Counted from the stretch's first letter, positions 41,938 to 52,273 are shown. The stretch is DNA of 64,000 bases from Treponema sp. (GCA_017550685.1 JAFZOJ010000141.1:37198-101197); one strand, 5' to 3'. Notes: a model not told the origin generated them from the letters alone. Numbers and translations: made by a program.

Positions 41938-44088
41938 TTATTTAGAAGCGGCATAAGTAGAAAAAGCGTCGGCTCGGGCCTGTAAAAGCAGATCCTTGTC
42001 GCGCGAAATATCTGCAATGCCAAGACTCAATTCTCCGGCCTGGGCAGTTCCCTGAAGTTCGCCCGGGCCTCTGGTTTTTAAATCCTGTTCTGCAATATAA
42101 AATCCATCGGTGCTCTGTCGCAGGGCCTTCATGCGTTCTATGCCGGTTTTGCTCAGGTTTTTATTGTAAATCAAAAAACAATAGGACTGGGCGCTGCCTC
42201 GGCCGACACGACCCCTTAGCTGGTGCAGCTGTGCCATTCCAAAATGATCTGCCTGTTCTATTACCATGCAGGTTGCGTTAGGTACATCCACTCCAACCTC
42301 GATAACGGTTGTGGCAACAAGCACCTGAATCTTTCCGTCATGAAAATTGCGCAGGGCAGCGGCCTGTTCTTCTTCATCAATTTTACTGTGAACAAGGGCG
42401 CACTTAAATTCCGGGAAAACTTTTTTTGCAAGCTGTTCAAAGTTTTTTTCTGCAGATTTATAATCGCCGTCCGACTGAATTGCAGGATACACAAAGTAGG
42501 CCTGATGTCCTTTAGCCAGTTCCTTGCGCACAGCCTCGTAGGCATTGCTTTCGTTTCCTTCCTTTACAAGATAGGTTTGAATCTCTTTGCGTCCGGCCGG
42601 CAGCGTTTTAATTACAGAGACATCAAGGTCGCCGAACATTGTAAGCGCCAGTGTCTGAGGAATAGGTGTCGCACTCATCATAAGTACATGTGGTTCGCTG
42701 GTCATGCCGTTTTCTTCGGAGGTGCGGCCCTTTGCAATAATTGCCTGCCTTTGCAGAACACCAAAGCGGTGCTGTTCATCAATTACCGCAAGCTGCAAAT
42801 CCTTGTAGGCTACCTGAGCCGAAAAAAGCGCGTGGGTTCCAATAAGAATATCTATGTCGCCGGCCTTGAGAGCCTTGAGTAGCTGGGTACGGCCCGCTGC
42901 CTTAATGTTTCCGGTAAGAAAGGCAGTTCTTATGCCAAGGCTGTCCAGCATACGGGAGGTTGTTTCTGCATGCTGTCTGGCAAGAATTTCTGTAGGCGCC
43001 ATAAAAGCACACTGGCCTCCATAGTTTATTACGCGCAGACATATGAACAGGGCAGTAAGAGTTTTACCGGAACCAACGTCTCCCTGCAAAAGTCTTGCCA
43101 TGGTAAAGGGCTGTCCCGACGCCGTTTGCTGCGGCTTGTATCTTTGGGTAAAGCCCATATCAATTTCGCAGTTCATCTGATAAATGACCTTCTGCTGGTC
43201 CTGGGTTAATTCAAACGGAAGCTTGTCCAAAAGCTGCCTCTGCAATGGAGAAAGCGAGCTCCGGAATAATTGCGGTGTAAGCGACTGATCCGAATCCTCT
43301 GCCTGCTGTGCCTGATCAAGATCCTGTGGCGGCAGGCTTCCCCTGTGACGGAATGCCCTTTGCGCTATTGCATATTGAAGATGATAAAGCTCTTCGTAGG
43401 CAAGGGTGTTGCGGGCCTTTACTGCATTTTCAAGAGTGTCAGGCTTATGAATGAGCGTAATTGCCGCCTGCTTGGAAATAAGGTTTCGTTTTTCAATCAG
43501 CTCCTGCGGAATTTCATCATCAATGCCGTGTGCATATTGTGCCAGCGCCGAGCTTATAGCCTTGTACAAAACCTTTTGTGTAAGCCCTTCGGTAAGATGA
43601 TAAACCGGAATTATTCCTGAGTTTACAGGCTTAGTCTGTTTTAGCCATGCCGCTGTTACTCCACCGGGCAGACCAGGGTCTTCCATTTTTGTAAATTCAA
43701 AGGCAGTGCTCTGAAGCTTGTTGTATTTTAAATAGAACTGTCCTGTAACTGTAATGACAGTGCCAGGTGTAAGCTGATTTTCCAGAAAAGCCCGGTTAAA
43801 ACATATAAGCTCGGCAGGCGCGGTTCCGTCATTAATCATAATCTTGAGGGTTCTCATGCGGCCGTAGCCAAACCATTCCTGACCCATTACAAGTGCAACA
43901 GTATGAATCTTTGGATGAGTTTTATATTCGGCAAGGGTAACCTTTACGCTGCGGTCTTCGTAATCGCGCGGATAATATTGCAGCAGGTCTCCGGTTGTAA
44001 AAATATTGAGTTTTGCGAGCAGCTTTTCTAGTCTTGGTCCTATACCCGAAATTGTGGATACAGGAGTTTTTATGTCACTTACTTTCAT
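41938..44088 (-). CDS. recG: ATP-dependent DNA helicase RecG
   Basis: RecG remodels stalled replication forks and branched DNA. The 716-residue protein has the N-terminal wedge/OB region (VSTISGIGPRLEKLLAKLNI, TVTGQFYLKYNKLQ). The SF2 helicase motifs are Walker A LLQGDVGSGKTLTALF, DEQHRFGVLQR, MSATPIPQTLA, ATTVIEVGVDVPNAT and QLRGRVGRGSAQSYC, and the TRG-region RecG signature is DLKTRGPGELQGTAQ. The ATG 44088 overlaps the stop of the YggT-like gene (TAATG), so translation is coupled; the longer frame to 44139 lies inside that gene. Confidence 0.96.
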   Translation of the reverse strand: MKVSDIKTPVSTISGIGPRLEKLLAKLNIFTTGDLLQYYPRDYEDRSVKVTLAEYKTHPKIHTVALVMGQEWFGYGRMRTLKIMINDGTAPAELICFNRAFLENQLTPGTVITVTGQFYLKYNKLQSTAFEFTKMEDPGLPGGVTAAWLKQTKPVNSGIIPVYHLTEGLTQKVLYKAISSALAQYAHGIDDEIPQELIEKRNLISKQAAITLIHKPDTLENAVKARNTLAYEELYHLQYAIAQRAFRHRGSLPPQDLDQAQQAEDSDQSLTPQLFRSSLSPLQRQLLDKLPFELTQDQQKVIYQMNCEIDMGFTQRYKPQQTASGQPFTMARLLQGDVGSGKTLTALFICLRVINYGGQCAFMAPTEILARQHAETTSRMLDSLGIRTAFLTGNIKAAGRTQLLKALKAGDIDILIGTHALFSAQVAYKDLQLAVIDEQHRFGVLQRQAIIAKGRTSEENGMTSEPHVLMMSATPIPQTLALTMFGDLDVSVIKTLPAGRKEIQTYLVKEGNESNAYEAVRKELAKGHQAYFVYPAIQSDGDYKSAEKNFEQLAKKVFPEFKCALVHSKIDEEEQAAALRNFHDGKIQVLVATTVIEVGVDVPNATCMVIEQADHFGMAQLHQLRGRVGRGSAQSYCFLIYNKNLSKTGIERMKALRQSTDGFYIAEQDLKTRGPGELQGTAQAGELSLGIADISRDKDLLLQARADAFSTYAASK

Positions 44089-44681
44089 TAAAATGGAATC
44101 ATACCGCACAGGGCTATAAGTCGTCCAACCAAGAACCATGCAAGTATTAAAATGACGCTCAGAGAAATCCAGCTTACAAGAAGTGCCTTTTGATAGTTAA
44201 GATTTGTCTTGAAAAAAGTATTTCCGATTTTGTAAACGAATTTTTCAAATATAAGGTCTACCTGATACCACGCAGAATTAACAGAAACCTGTCCTTTGTT
44301 TGCCGCAAGTACAATCCAGCGGATAAACATTACGAGTATAAAGATAGAAGTCAGGGACGAAACCGGTGTCCAGAACATTTCGATTATGTTCTGAAGAATA
44401 AAGCCCACGCTTATTGTTCCGCTGGCAGCAATGCCTCCAAGAATTGAAGAAATCAATACAAGTAAACCGATTGCAAGAATTGGTGAAAAATCTATGTTGC
44501 CGAATCTGAGCCAGCCGCGTTTTGAAAAAAAGTTGAGGTACGGGCCGGTAATGGAATTGATAAGCCTTCCGAATTTTGTGAATTTGGCTGCCGGAATCCA
44601 GGTTATGATAATTGCGATAAAACACAAAATAGTATAAATGGTTATGAATGCAGATAGTAATCCAAGAATTGTCTGTAACAT
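44088..44681 (-). CDS. YggT-like integral membrane protein
   Basis: A 197-residue protein with about five or six spans. The two halves both resemble YggT units: ILCFIAIIITWIPAAKF with NSITGPYLNFFSKRG in the first half, and IFILVMFIRWIVLAAN in the second. YggT proteins have poorly defined roles in membrane or division processes. It lies 23 nt downstream of dnaE and overlaps the recG start by 1 nt, so dnaE-yggT-recG looks like one unit. The YggT label is tentative. Confidence 0.7.
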   Translation of the reverse strand: MLQTILGLLSAFITIYTILCFIAIIITWIPAAKFTKFGRLINSITGPYLNFFSKRGWLRFGNIDFSPILAIGLLVLISSILGGIAASGTISVGFILQNIIEMFWTPVSSLTSIFILVMFIRWIVLAANKGQVSVNSAWYQVDLIFEKFVYKIGNTFFKTNLNYQKALLVSWISLSVILILAWFLVGRLIALCGMIPF

Positions 44682-44704
44682 GAAAGACTCCCGTAACTTC
44701 TTAT

Positions 44705-47700
44705 TTATTCAAGCCATACATCCTTTACAAATGCAAAACCCTTGAGTTGTTTCATTGTTTCCTGCTCTGCATTTATATGGAGCTGATCATTGGCTTTTAC
44801 GACGTATGGATTATTTCCTGCGTCTATATGAAAATATACTGAACAATTACCGTTTTTGGCAAATAAAAAATTCTTTAATTCTTCAAGATCTGTTTCTTTG
44901 TTGTAGTCCGCGCTTAAAATGATGTGAACAGCCTGAATGGAGCGGTTTTCCATAAGCTTAGGGTCTTCAATTGCATCAACAAGCAAAGAAGGATTTTCTC
45001 TGGCACCGTCAACCTTTCCGCGGAAGGCATAAATTCCTCCTTCTTCCATCTGGTTACGCAGAACTCCCCAGGTTTTAGGGAAGAAGGTACAGTCAATTTC
45101 GCCGTCGTAGTCGGTAAGCTTGGCAAATGCCATTTCGTCACCTTTTTTGGTTCGGATTACCCGCAGGCTTGTAAGCATTCCCAGCGCTGTATAGGATTTG
45201 CCCGAATCACGCATCTGCCATGGAGAAGCCCCTGAAGCAATCATCCTTTCTTTTTCAGCCTTGCTTTCTGCTGCAATTCTTGCCATGGAGCTGGACTTGA
45301 GTGTAACGGCCCGCTCAATTGCCTTTTTGTAGTCATCAAGAGGGTTTCCGCTTACATAACAACCAATGCATTCCTTTTCCATATTAAGGATTTCCATGGT
45401 AGGAACGTCATCAATTTTTTCAAACTCAAATTCTGAATAAGAAAGCTCTTCTTCCGAAAAGTCTCCGAACAGGCTTTCCTGTCCTTTTTTTGCATCAGAC
45501 AAAAGTGCGTCGGCATAAGAAACTGCCGCTTCCATATTGTGAAGGAGGGTTGGACGGTTAAAGTAAGTTCCGTCTTCTTTTCCCACATTGTCAAAGGCAC
45601 CGGTTTTGATAAGGACTTCTATTGCTTTTTTGTTTATAAGAACTTTTCCGTCGTCATCCTGCTTTACGCCGACACGCTTTAAAAAGTCCATAAAGTTTTT
45701 GTATGGTCCGTTTTCTTCGCGTTCCAAGACAATTGTTCGGGCAGCCGTGTCTCCCATGCCCTTAATTCCCTTAAGGCCAAATACAATGCGTCCATCTACA
45801 ACGTCAAAAAGTACATCCGAACGGTTGATATCCGGAGGGTCAACGGCAACACCCATATGACGTGCTTCTCCAATATAGAACGGAAGCTTATCTGTAGAAG
45901 TAATTTCGTTTGTAAGGTTGGCAGCCATAAATTCTGCAGGGTAGTGTGCCTTGAGCCAGCCTGTGCGGTAGGCAAGAACCGAGTAGGCAGCCGCATGCGA
46001 CTTGTTAAATCCGTAGCCGGCAAATGGAACCATGATTTCAAAAATGTCGCCGGCATGTTCTTCTGTATGACCGTTTTTAACAGCACCCGCAATAAACTCT
46101 TCCTTCTTTTTCATAAGAACGTCGAGCTTCTTTTTACCCATGGCACGGCGGAGCATATCTGCACCACCAAGAGAAAAGCCCGAAATTATCTGGGCAACCT
46201 TCATTACCTGTTCCTGGTAAACCATAACACCGTAGGTTTCCTTAAGCAGCTCTTCGAGAGAAGGGTCAGGATATTTTACGGTTTCCGGGTGCCATTTTCC
46301 CTTGATGTAGGTTGGAATATAATCCAGCGGACCCGGGCGGTACAGGGCGTTCAAGGCTACAAGCTCTTCCAGTGTGCGTGGCTTACATTCCCTCAGGATT
46401 TTCTGCATACCCGGGCTTTCAAACTGGAATACGGCAACGGAGTCTCCGCGGTCAAAAAGATCAAAGGTTTTTTCATCGGTTTCGCTTATGGTCGAGGTAC
46501 TGAATTCAGGAGTTCCCGGCTTGCGGTGTTTATTTACAATTGCTTCGGCATAACGAATGAGCGAAAGGGTTTTAAGTCCAAGGTAGTCAAACTTTACAAG
46601 GCCGCACGGTTCAATAATATCCATTGTGTACTGAACCGCAACTTCGCCTGTCTTGGCATCCTTAAATACCGGAGCCCAGTTTGGCAGCGCAGTAAGACCG
46701 ATAACCATTCCCGAAGCATGCAGACCTGTATTGCGGTTTACGTTTTCAAGCTTAAAGGCAAGTTCAAACAGCTTCTGGAACCTTGGGTCATCCTTGTAAG
46801 GAATGAGCTGACCACCGTCCGGAAATTTTTCGCTTGGAGGTTCAAAGGCACTTTTGAGGGTAGCCTTAGGGTTTTCAGGAATACATTTTTTGAGCATGTT
46901 TACTTCGCTGAGCGGAATGTCCAAAACACGCCCTACATCTGCAATTACCTGCTTAGCCTTGAGGGTACCAAAGGTTACGATGTGTCCTACCTGTGGTTCG
47001 CCATAAAGCTCTCGTGTATGCTGGATAATATCCTGGCGGAAATCGAAGTCCATATCAACGTCAAAATCCGGCATGGATACACGTTCCGGGTTTAAGAATC
47101 GTTCAAAAATAAGACCAAAGCGGAACGGGTCAATGTCTGTAATTTCCATACAGTAGGCAACAAGCGAACCCGCACCCGAACCTCGTCCAGGCCCGATAGG
47201 AATGCCGTGCTCTTTTGACCAGTGGATAAACTCCCAAACAATGAGGAAGTATCCCGAAAATCCCATGCTGAAGATAATTCCAAGCTCGTATTCTGCACGC
47301 TCTCGGATTTCGGGAGTAATTTCTTTATAACGCTTACGCAGACCTTCTTCTACAAGGTGGCGTACATAATCATCCTGGTTTGCAACATAGTCTTCGCCGT
47401 GCTTCTGGAATTCCTTTGGCAGTTCAAAACGAGGAAGACAGGCCTTGAGCTCTTCTGTTTTATACTGATGAATCGTAAGGTTGCACATGTTGGCAATCTT
47501 TACGGTGTTGTCATAAGCTTCGGGACACTGAGGGAAAAGCATCCTCATTTCCTGCTCGGTTTTAAAATACCAGGAGGTAAGGTTCTGTTCTCCGCCCATG
47601 CGTGAATGCGGTTTGGTAAGAATATCCTTAAAGCCGATACAGCGCAGTGCATCCTGTGCTTCGGCATCTGCTTCTTCTACGTAGTGCACATCGTTTGTAA

Positions 47701-48385
47701 CAACAAGAGGAATGTCCAGCTTGTGTGCCAGTGCAATGAGTTTTTCTGCAACAATTTTCTGGTCAGGCAGTCCGTGGTCCTGAAGCTCTATGTAATAATG
47801 ATCCGGTCCAAAAAGATTTTTATACTTAAGGGCAAGCTCTTCTGCTTCTTTGTCCATGCCGGCAAGCAGCATCTGAGGCAATTCTCCCTGGATACAGGCA
47901 GAGCAGCAGATTAAGCCTTCGTGATATTTTTCGAGCAGTTCAAAATCTATGCGGGGTTTTCCATAATAAAGACCTTCGGTAAAGGCAATGGAACTGAGCC
48001 ACGACATGTTTTCGTAGCCCTTCTGATTTTCGCATAGCAGAATAAGGTGAAAGTAATGTGCGTGGCGGTCGCCGTCTTCGCCTTTGTGGCTGTAGGGAAC
48101 ATCGTTTTTTTCAAGATGGCTGCCGTAGGCTACGTAAAATTCTTCGCCGACAATAGGATTTATGCCGTTTGCATGGCAGATATGTTCAAAATTGAGTGCA
48201 CCAAACATGTTTCCATGGTCGGTAAGTGCAAGGGCCGGCATGTTAAGGCTTTTTGCCTTGGCAATAAGTGCATCAAGCTTGGCACAGCTGTCCAAAAGTG
48301 AATAATCGGAGTGTACATGCAGATGAACAAAATTAGCAACCGGAGTTCCTTCCGGGGCATCCGGGAAAACGTGAATGTCGGCCAT
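44705..48385 (-). CDS. dnaE: DNA polymerase III alpha subunit
   Basis: The replicative polymerase, 1226 residues. The PHP domain opens with FVHLHVHSDYSLLDS. The polymerase active site is in MPDFDVDMDFDFRQDII, and GRGSGAGSLVAYC, MVYQEQVMKVAQIISGF, YGFNKSHAAAYSVLAY and the C-terminal OB-fold region are all present. ATG 48385 (MADIHVFPD) is chosen because a promoter TTGAAA-17-CATACT ends exactly 6 nt before it; the upstream ATG at 48403 would overlap the -10. No ribosome site is present, so the transcript appears leaderless. It diverges from the transporter gene at 48491. Confidence 0.97.
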   Translation of the reverse strand: MADIHVFPDAPEGTPVANFVHLHVHSDYSLLDSCAKLDALIAKAKSLNMPALALTDHGNMFGALNFEHICHANGINPIVGEEFYVAYGSHLEKNDVPYSHKGEDGDRHAHYFHLILLCENQKGYENMSWLSSIAFTEGLYYGKPRIDFELLEKYHEGLICCSACIQGELPQMLLAGMDKEAEELALKYKNLFGPDHYYIELQDHGLPDQKIVAEKLIALAHKLDIPLVVTNDVHYVEEADAEAQDALRCIGFKDILTKPHSRMGGEQNLTSWYFKTEQEMRMLFPQCPEAYDNTVKIANMCNLTIHQYKTEELKACLPRFELPKEFQKHGEDYVANQDDYVRHLVEEGLRKRYKEITPEIRERAEYELGIIFSMGFSGYFLIVWEFIHWSKEHGIPIGPGRGSGAGSLVAYCMEITDIDPFRFGLIFERFLNPERVSMPDFDVDMDFDFRQDIIQHTRELYGEPQVGHIVTFGTLKAKQVIADVGRVLDIPLSEVNMLKKCIPENPKATLKSAFEPPSEKFPDGGQLIPYKDDPRFQKLFELAFKLENVNRNTGLHASGMVIGLTALPNWAPVFKDAKTGEVAVQYTMDIIEPCGLVKFDYLGLKTLSLIRYAEAIVNKHRKPGTPEFSTSTISETDEKTFDLFDRGDSVAVFQFESPGMQKILRECKPRTLEELVALNALYRPGPLDYIPTYIKGKWHPETVKYPDPSLEELLKETYGVMVYQEQVMKVAQIISGFSLGGADMLRRAMGKKKLDVLMKKKEEFIAGAVKNGHTEEHAGDIFEIMVPFAGYGFNKSHAAAYSVLAYRTGWLKAHYPAEFMAANLTNEITSTDKLPFYIGEARHMGVAVDPPDINRSDVLFDVVDGRIVFGLKGIKGMGDTAARTIVLEREENGPYKNFMDFLKRVGVKQDDDGKVLINKKAIEVLIKTGAFDNVGKEDGTYFNRPTLLHNMEAAVSYADALLSDAKKGQESLFGDFSEEELSYSEFEFEKIDDVPTMEILNMEKECIGCYVSGNPLDDYKKAIERAVTLKSSSMARIAAESKAEKERMIASGASPWQMRDSGKSYTALGMLTSLRVIRTKKGDEMAFAKLTDYDGEIDCTFFPKTWGVLRNQMEEGGIYAFRGKVDGARENPSLLVDAIEDPKLMENRSIQAVHIILSADYNKETDLEELKNFLFAKNGNCSVYFHIDAGNNPYVVKANDQLHINAEQETMKQLKGFAFVKDVWLE

Positions 48386-48391
48386 AAGTTC

Positions 48392-48420
48392 AGTATGTTG
48401 CAAAATTGCGTTTTTTTCAA
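48392..48420 (-). promoter_or_regulatory. Promoter of dnaE
   Basis: Minus-strand TTGAAA, a 17-nt spacer and CATACT, then exactly 6 nt to ATG 48385. Confidence 0.5.
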
Positions 48421-48490
48421 TACGCCAAAGACCGCCTGTATCAGGGATTTATATATAGAAAACATCCGGGATTTATGATAGAGTTAAGTT

Positions 48491-49843
48491 ATGGAAGCAA
48501 TTAAATATGCAGTGCTCGCTATAGCAGTTCTTATGTATCTGCTGGTAATCTTTTTTCAGAATAAAAAAGTCTGGTTCACATCTTTAGCGGCTGTTATCGT
48601 AATTATATTGGGAATGATTTTTCCTGGCAGAATCTTCCAGCTCCCAGAGGTTATGCAGGCAGGCGGTACCGCATTCCGTTTTTATGCCCTTACACATTCA
48701 TTTTTCCAGATTATCAACTGGAACGTAATTTTAATTTATCTTGGAAGCATGACCATTGCCGCACTGTTTTTGTATTCCAATGTGCCGGCACGCTTTGCAG
48801 ACGGTATTATAGGCTCAAGCAAAAATACAGGAATTGCAATTGTTTTTATTCTTGCCATGACAGGCATAATTTCCATCTTTGTAGAAAACGTTGCTACGGT
48901 TCTGGTTATGGCGCCTATTGCCCTGGCCCTGTGCAAAAAGCTTGATAAAGATCCTACCTATTTTATGATTGGTCTTGCAGTAATGAGCAATATGGAAGGA
49001 ACCGCAACTTTGGTAGGCGACCCTCCAAGCATGATTTTTGCCGCTTATGCAGGCTACAACTTTAACGACTTCTTTATTCATCAGGGAAGGCTTTCAATCT
49101 TCTTTATAATTCAGGCTGGTCTGATTATAGGCTGTTTGTATTTTTATTTATTCTTTGCAAAATTCGGCAGGCAGAAAATCGAAGTAGAAAAGACACCGGT
49201 TATTTCCTGGGTTCCGTTTATAATTCTCGTAGTTATGATTGCGGGGCTTGCAGGCGTTTCGTTTATTCAGACAGATTTTGCCTACCTTAGCGGACTTTAT
49301 GTTTTTGCACTGGGGTCCATTTCTGTTTTGTGGTACCGGCTCAGTCAGAAAAAATCCGGTAAAGAAATTAAAGAGCTTATTACAGGTCTGGACTGGGAAA
49401 CCATTTTTTTCCTGCTCGGTATTTTTATTGTAGTAGGTGCCATTCAGGAAACTGGACTTTTGGAAGACTTTGCGGGCTTCCTTGCCGGAATCTGCGGCGG
49501 TTCAAAATTCCTTGGCTTCTTCATTATTCTTATTGTTTCAGTACTTATAAGCGGCTTTGTTGATAATGTTCCTTATATCATTGCAATGCTTCCTGTTGCG
49601 GGCAGTCTTGCCTTGAATATGGGTCTAAACAAAGAGCTTTTTATGTTTGCACTTTTGATTGGAAGCTGCCTTGGCGGAAACCTTACTCCATTTGGTGCAA
49701 GTGCCAACGTCGTAAGCATGGGCATTGTAAAAAAAGAAGGTTATCCTATGAAATTCAGCGACTGGCTCAAGGTTGCCGGTCCGTTTACAATTTTTACTAC
49801 AGCTGCTTCGGCTGTTGTTCTCTGGCTTTTGTGGAATCGCTGA
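48491..49843 (+). CDS. ArsB/NhaD/SLC13-like ion transporter
   Basis: A 450-residue membrane protein with about 11-12 spans. The ion-transporter superfamily motifs are FVENVATVLVMAPIALAL and GTATLVGDPPSMIFAA in the first half, with FVDNVPYIIAMLPVA and GGNLTPFGASANVVSMG in the second, typical of ArsB, NhaD and the P-protein group. Substrate could be Na+/H+, arsenite or an organic anion; no arsenic gene is near. No clear ribosome site precedes the ATG; TATGAT at 48474-48479 is a possible -10. rsgA follows after 1 nt. Confidence 0.88.
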   Translation: MEAIKYAVLAIAVLMYLLVIFFQNKKVWFTSLAAVIVIILGMIFPGRIFQLPEVMQAGGTAFRFYALTHSFFQIINWNVILIYLGSMTIAALFLYSNVPARFADGIIGSSKNTGIAIVFILAMTGIISIFVENVATVLVMAPIALALCKKLDKDPTYFMIGLAVMSNMEGTATLVGDPPSMIFAAYAGYNFNDFFIHQGRLSIFFIIQAGLIIGCLYFYLFFAKFGRQKIEVEKTPVISWVPFIILVVMIAGLAGVSFIQTDFAYLSGLYVFALGSISVLWYRLSQKKSGKEIKELITGLDWETIFFLLGIFIVVGAIQETGLLEDFAGFLAGICGGSKFLGFFIILIVSVLISGFVDNVPYIIAMLPVAGSLALNMGLNKELFMFALLIGSCLGGNLTPFGASANVVSMGIVKKEGYPMKFSDWLKVAGPFTIFTTAASAVVLWLLWNR

Positions 49844-49844
49844 T

Positions 49845-50831
49845 ATGGAAGGTCTCATTATTGCGGGAACAAATAATCTTTTCTCTATTGAATGTGATGA
49901 CGGCCAGATGCGCAACTGTACCATCAAGGGCAAGGTGCTTAAATCGGACAAACAGTTTTATAATCCCATTGCTCCGGGAGACCGCGTTCAGATAGAAATA
50001 GATCCTATTAACGAAAGCAAGGGGCAGGTACTTTCTGTATTGCCGCGCCGTAATACTTTTTTGCGATGGAATGTAAAGGGACGCTGCCCTCAGCTGCTTG
50101 CCTGCAATCTGGATTATCTTATTCTTGTATGTACACCAGATGAGCCTCCGTTCCGTCCTCGTTTTATAGACAGGGCTCTGGCTCAGGCAGAACATCAGGG
50201 AATTACTCCTGTGGTTGTATGTAACAAATGGGATCTTGCAGAAATTATGCAGACAGACGGCCGCGACCAGGAATACGAAGAAATTGAACGCAGGCTGCAG
50301 ATCTGGGAAGAGCTTGGATACAAGGTGCTTCGCATTTCGGCAAAAACCGGAGAAGGCATGCAGCAGTTTGCCCAGCTTTTGGAAAATCACCTGAGTGCCT
50401 TTGTGGGGCAGTCGGGAGTAGGCAAGTCCAGCCTTATAAATGTAATGGATAATTCCTGCGTACTTAAAACAGGCAGCCTTTCAAAGAAATACGGAAGGGG
50501 AAGTCATACTACAACCAAAGGTACCCTCATTCATCTTACTCTGAATGAATCGCTTCTGGAGGGAATAAAGGGCCGCAGGGCAGATATAATTGATACTCCG
50601 GGAATCCGCCGCTTTGTACTGGACGATGTTGCCGCAGATGACCTGGCCCTTTACTTTAAGGAGTTTGAGCCTTTTATAGGCAAATGTAAATTCGGACTCA
50701 ATTGCAGCCATTTAAGCGAGCCTGGTTGTGCGGTAAAGCAGGCTGTAGAGGATGGAAAAATAACGCAGGAACGTTATGACAGCTGGCATAGGATCAGCGA
50801 AGAAATACGAACGGGAAGTTGGGAAGATTAA
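49845..50831 (+). CDS. rsgA: Ribosome small-subunit-dependent GTPase RsgA
   Basis: RsgA (YjeQ) checks late 30S assembly. The circularly permuted GTPase order is visible: G4 CNKWDLAE first, then G1 GQSGVGKSSLIN, the T-rich G2 region GSHTTTKGTLIH and G3 DTPGIRRF. A zinc knuckle follows, CKFGLNCSHLSEPGCAVKQA. An N-terminal OB domain (PGDRVQIEIDP) precedes. Length 328 residues. ATG 49845 lies 1 nt after the transporter stop; the longer frame from 49773 overlaps that gene. The next gene starts directly after the stop codon. Confidence 0.95.
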   Translation: MEGLIIAGTNNLFSIECDDGQMRNCTIKGKVLKSDKQFYNPIAPGDRVQIEIDPINESKGQVLSVLPRRNTFLRWNVKGRCPQLLACNLDYLILVCTPDEPPFRPRFIDRALAQAEHQGITPVVVCNKWDLAEIMQTDGRDQEYEEIERRLQIWEELGYKVLRISAKTGEGMQQFAQLLENHLSAFVGQSGVGKSSLINVMDNSCVLKTGSLSKKYGRGSHTTTKGTLIHLTLNESLLEGIKGRRADIIDTPGIRRFVLDDVAADDLALYFKEFEPFIGKCKFGLNCSHLSEPGCAVKQAVEDGKITQERYDSWHRISEEIRTGSWED

Positions 50832-52217
50832 ATGCTTACAGAACAGGAGAGAAAAGAACTTATTTCAAAGCTGAACATCACATTTTGTACACCTGCCTTA
50901 TGGAAGGACAGGGAGTCTTTTCTTAACCTTACAGACGAACAATATAAAAATTCTCTTTATGATCTGTCTGCCGCTATTCTTCTGCGCATCCTTACAGGCG
51001 ATATTGCAGCTATCCCGCACCTTATGAATCTTTTGCCGGACGTTGGTTTTGAAGATTTTATCAAACCTATTATTCCTACAATCAGCGGCCGCGACTTTTT
51101 CCATTCACTTTCACGGCTTGCATATCTGGGTGTTTCTCTTGAACCATATTACAGTACAGCCAGCGGCCGCCCGAGCATCTTAAATGGTCTCCGCGACTTT
51201 TCATATTACGGAGATTTTGTATTGCGTCACAGGGATAAATCTCTGGATCTTTTAAAGGTACTTTACGGCAACGACTACAGGCAGGTTTACGATATTATTT
51301 CTGCCGAGATCCTTTATCAGCGCAATGAAAATTTTGACGCCATAGTAAGAATTACAAGTGCCATTCCTGTTCTGGAAAGAAACAAAAGCTTTATTTTCCT
51401 GATTGTAGCACTGTATCAGCAGATAACCATTCTTACAATGAACGGAGAAATTAAATCTGCTTCCATTATCATGGCTCACCTGAGAGACAGGGTAAAGGAT
51501 ATTAAGGGCAGCTCCTATGAATACAACCTGGATGCCATGAGTGTACGACTGGCTCTTTACGACGGAAACCTTGAAGCCGTAAATAACTGGCTTGAAAAAA
51601 AGGCTCCTGATGAAAACCGTGAATTAAATCTTATGGAGGTTTACAGCTACTTTGTAAAGCTCCGCTGCTACTTGCTTTATGACAAGCATCTGGCACTTTT
51701 GTCACTTGCCGGACAGTTAAGGTTTTATTTTGAAATCAGCCGCCGCTATATGGATATTATTTTTCTTTCCTGCATGGAAGCCATGAGCTGGTATAAAACC
51801 GGAAAAAAAGAACAGGCCTTTGAGCTTATGGATAAGGCACTTGAGCTTGGCGAAAAATATCATATATACAGGACAATTGCCGACGAAGGAATCTTGATGT
51901 TCAAGCTGCTTCAGGATTATCAGAAGACCAGAGGCTCTACACCTTTCCTTTCCAAGGTAATAAGCATGACCCGCCATGTTTCAATTCTGTATCCTAATTA
52001 TCTTAATATTTCCCGCGAAGAAGACACAACTTTTACTGAAATGGAAAAGGATATTCTGCGTCTTCTGGAGCAGGGTAAAACCTATGATGAAATTGCCGAA
52101 GTATTCTTTATTTCTGTAAATACCGTCAGATATCATATCAAAAAAATCTACCCTAAGCTGGGTGTTTCTTCTGCTTCTCAGGCCATATTTAAGGCAAAAA
52201 AAATCGGATTAATTTAA
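50832..52217 (+). CDS. Helical-repeat regulator with LuxR-type HTH (MalT-like C-terminus)
   Basis: A 461-residue protein whose last 65 residues form a LuxR HTH (FTEMEKDILRLLEQGKTYDEIA, then FFISVNTVRYHIKKIYPKLGV). The preceding 380 residues are helical and TPR-like (ILYQRNENFDAIVRITSAI, EAMSWYKTGKKEQAFELMDKALELGEKY), as in the C-terminal half of MalT/LAL regulators, but no ATPase domain is present. It starts at the base following the rsgA stop and has no ribosome site of its own, so it depends on coupling. Just downstream lies a promoter with ACTACAT dyads, a plausible target. Confidence 0.82.
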   Translation: MLTEQERKELISKLNITFCTPALWKDRESFLNLTDEQYKNSLYDLSAAILLRILTGDIAAIPHLMNLLPDVGFEDFIKPIIPTISGRDFFHSLSRLAYLGVSLEPYYSTASGRPSILNGLRDFSYYGDFVLRHRDKSLDLLKVLYGNDYRQVYDIISAEILYQRNENFDAIVRITSAIPVLERNKSFIFLIVALYQQITILTMNGEIKSASIIMAHLRDRVKDIKGSSYEYNLDAMSVRLALYDGNLEAVNNWLEKKAPDENRELNLMEVYSYFVKLRCYLLYDKHLALLSLAGQLRFYFEISRRYMDIIFLSCMEAMSWYKTGKKEQAFELMDKALELGEKYHIYRTIADEGILMFKLLQDYQKTRGSTPFLSKVISMTRHVSILYPNYLNISREEDTTFTEMEKDILRLLEQGKTYDEIAEVFFISVNTVRYHIKKIYPKLGVSSASQAIFKAKKIGLI

Positions 52218-52220
52218 AAA

Positions 52221-52273
52221 ACTACATTTCTATGTAGTGTACAATTCAAATTCCGCATGTATAATAACTACAT
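52221..52273. promoter_or_regulatory. Dyad-flanked promoter for a candidate small RNA
   Basis: ACTACAT-TTCT-ATGTAGT (52221-52238) is a perfect 7-bp dyad near the -35 position, TATAAT (52260-52265) is a consensus -10, and a third ACTACAT (52267-52273) covers the predicted start. The weak -35 together with three half-sites suggests a regulated promoter. Confidence 0.5.

Noticed and set aside
45857..47095. 412-residue ORF on the plus strand
   Set aside because: Antisense of dnaE, with no domain or start signal.
52221..52238. Terminator of the LuxR-like gene
   Set aside because: The ACTACAT dyad has no T-run after it and recurs as a third half-site at a promoter, so an operator is more likely.
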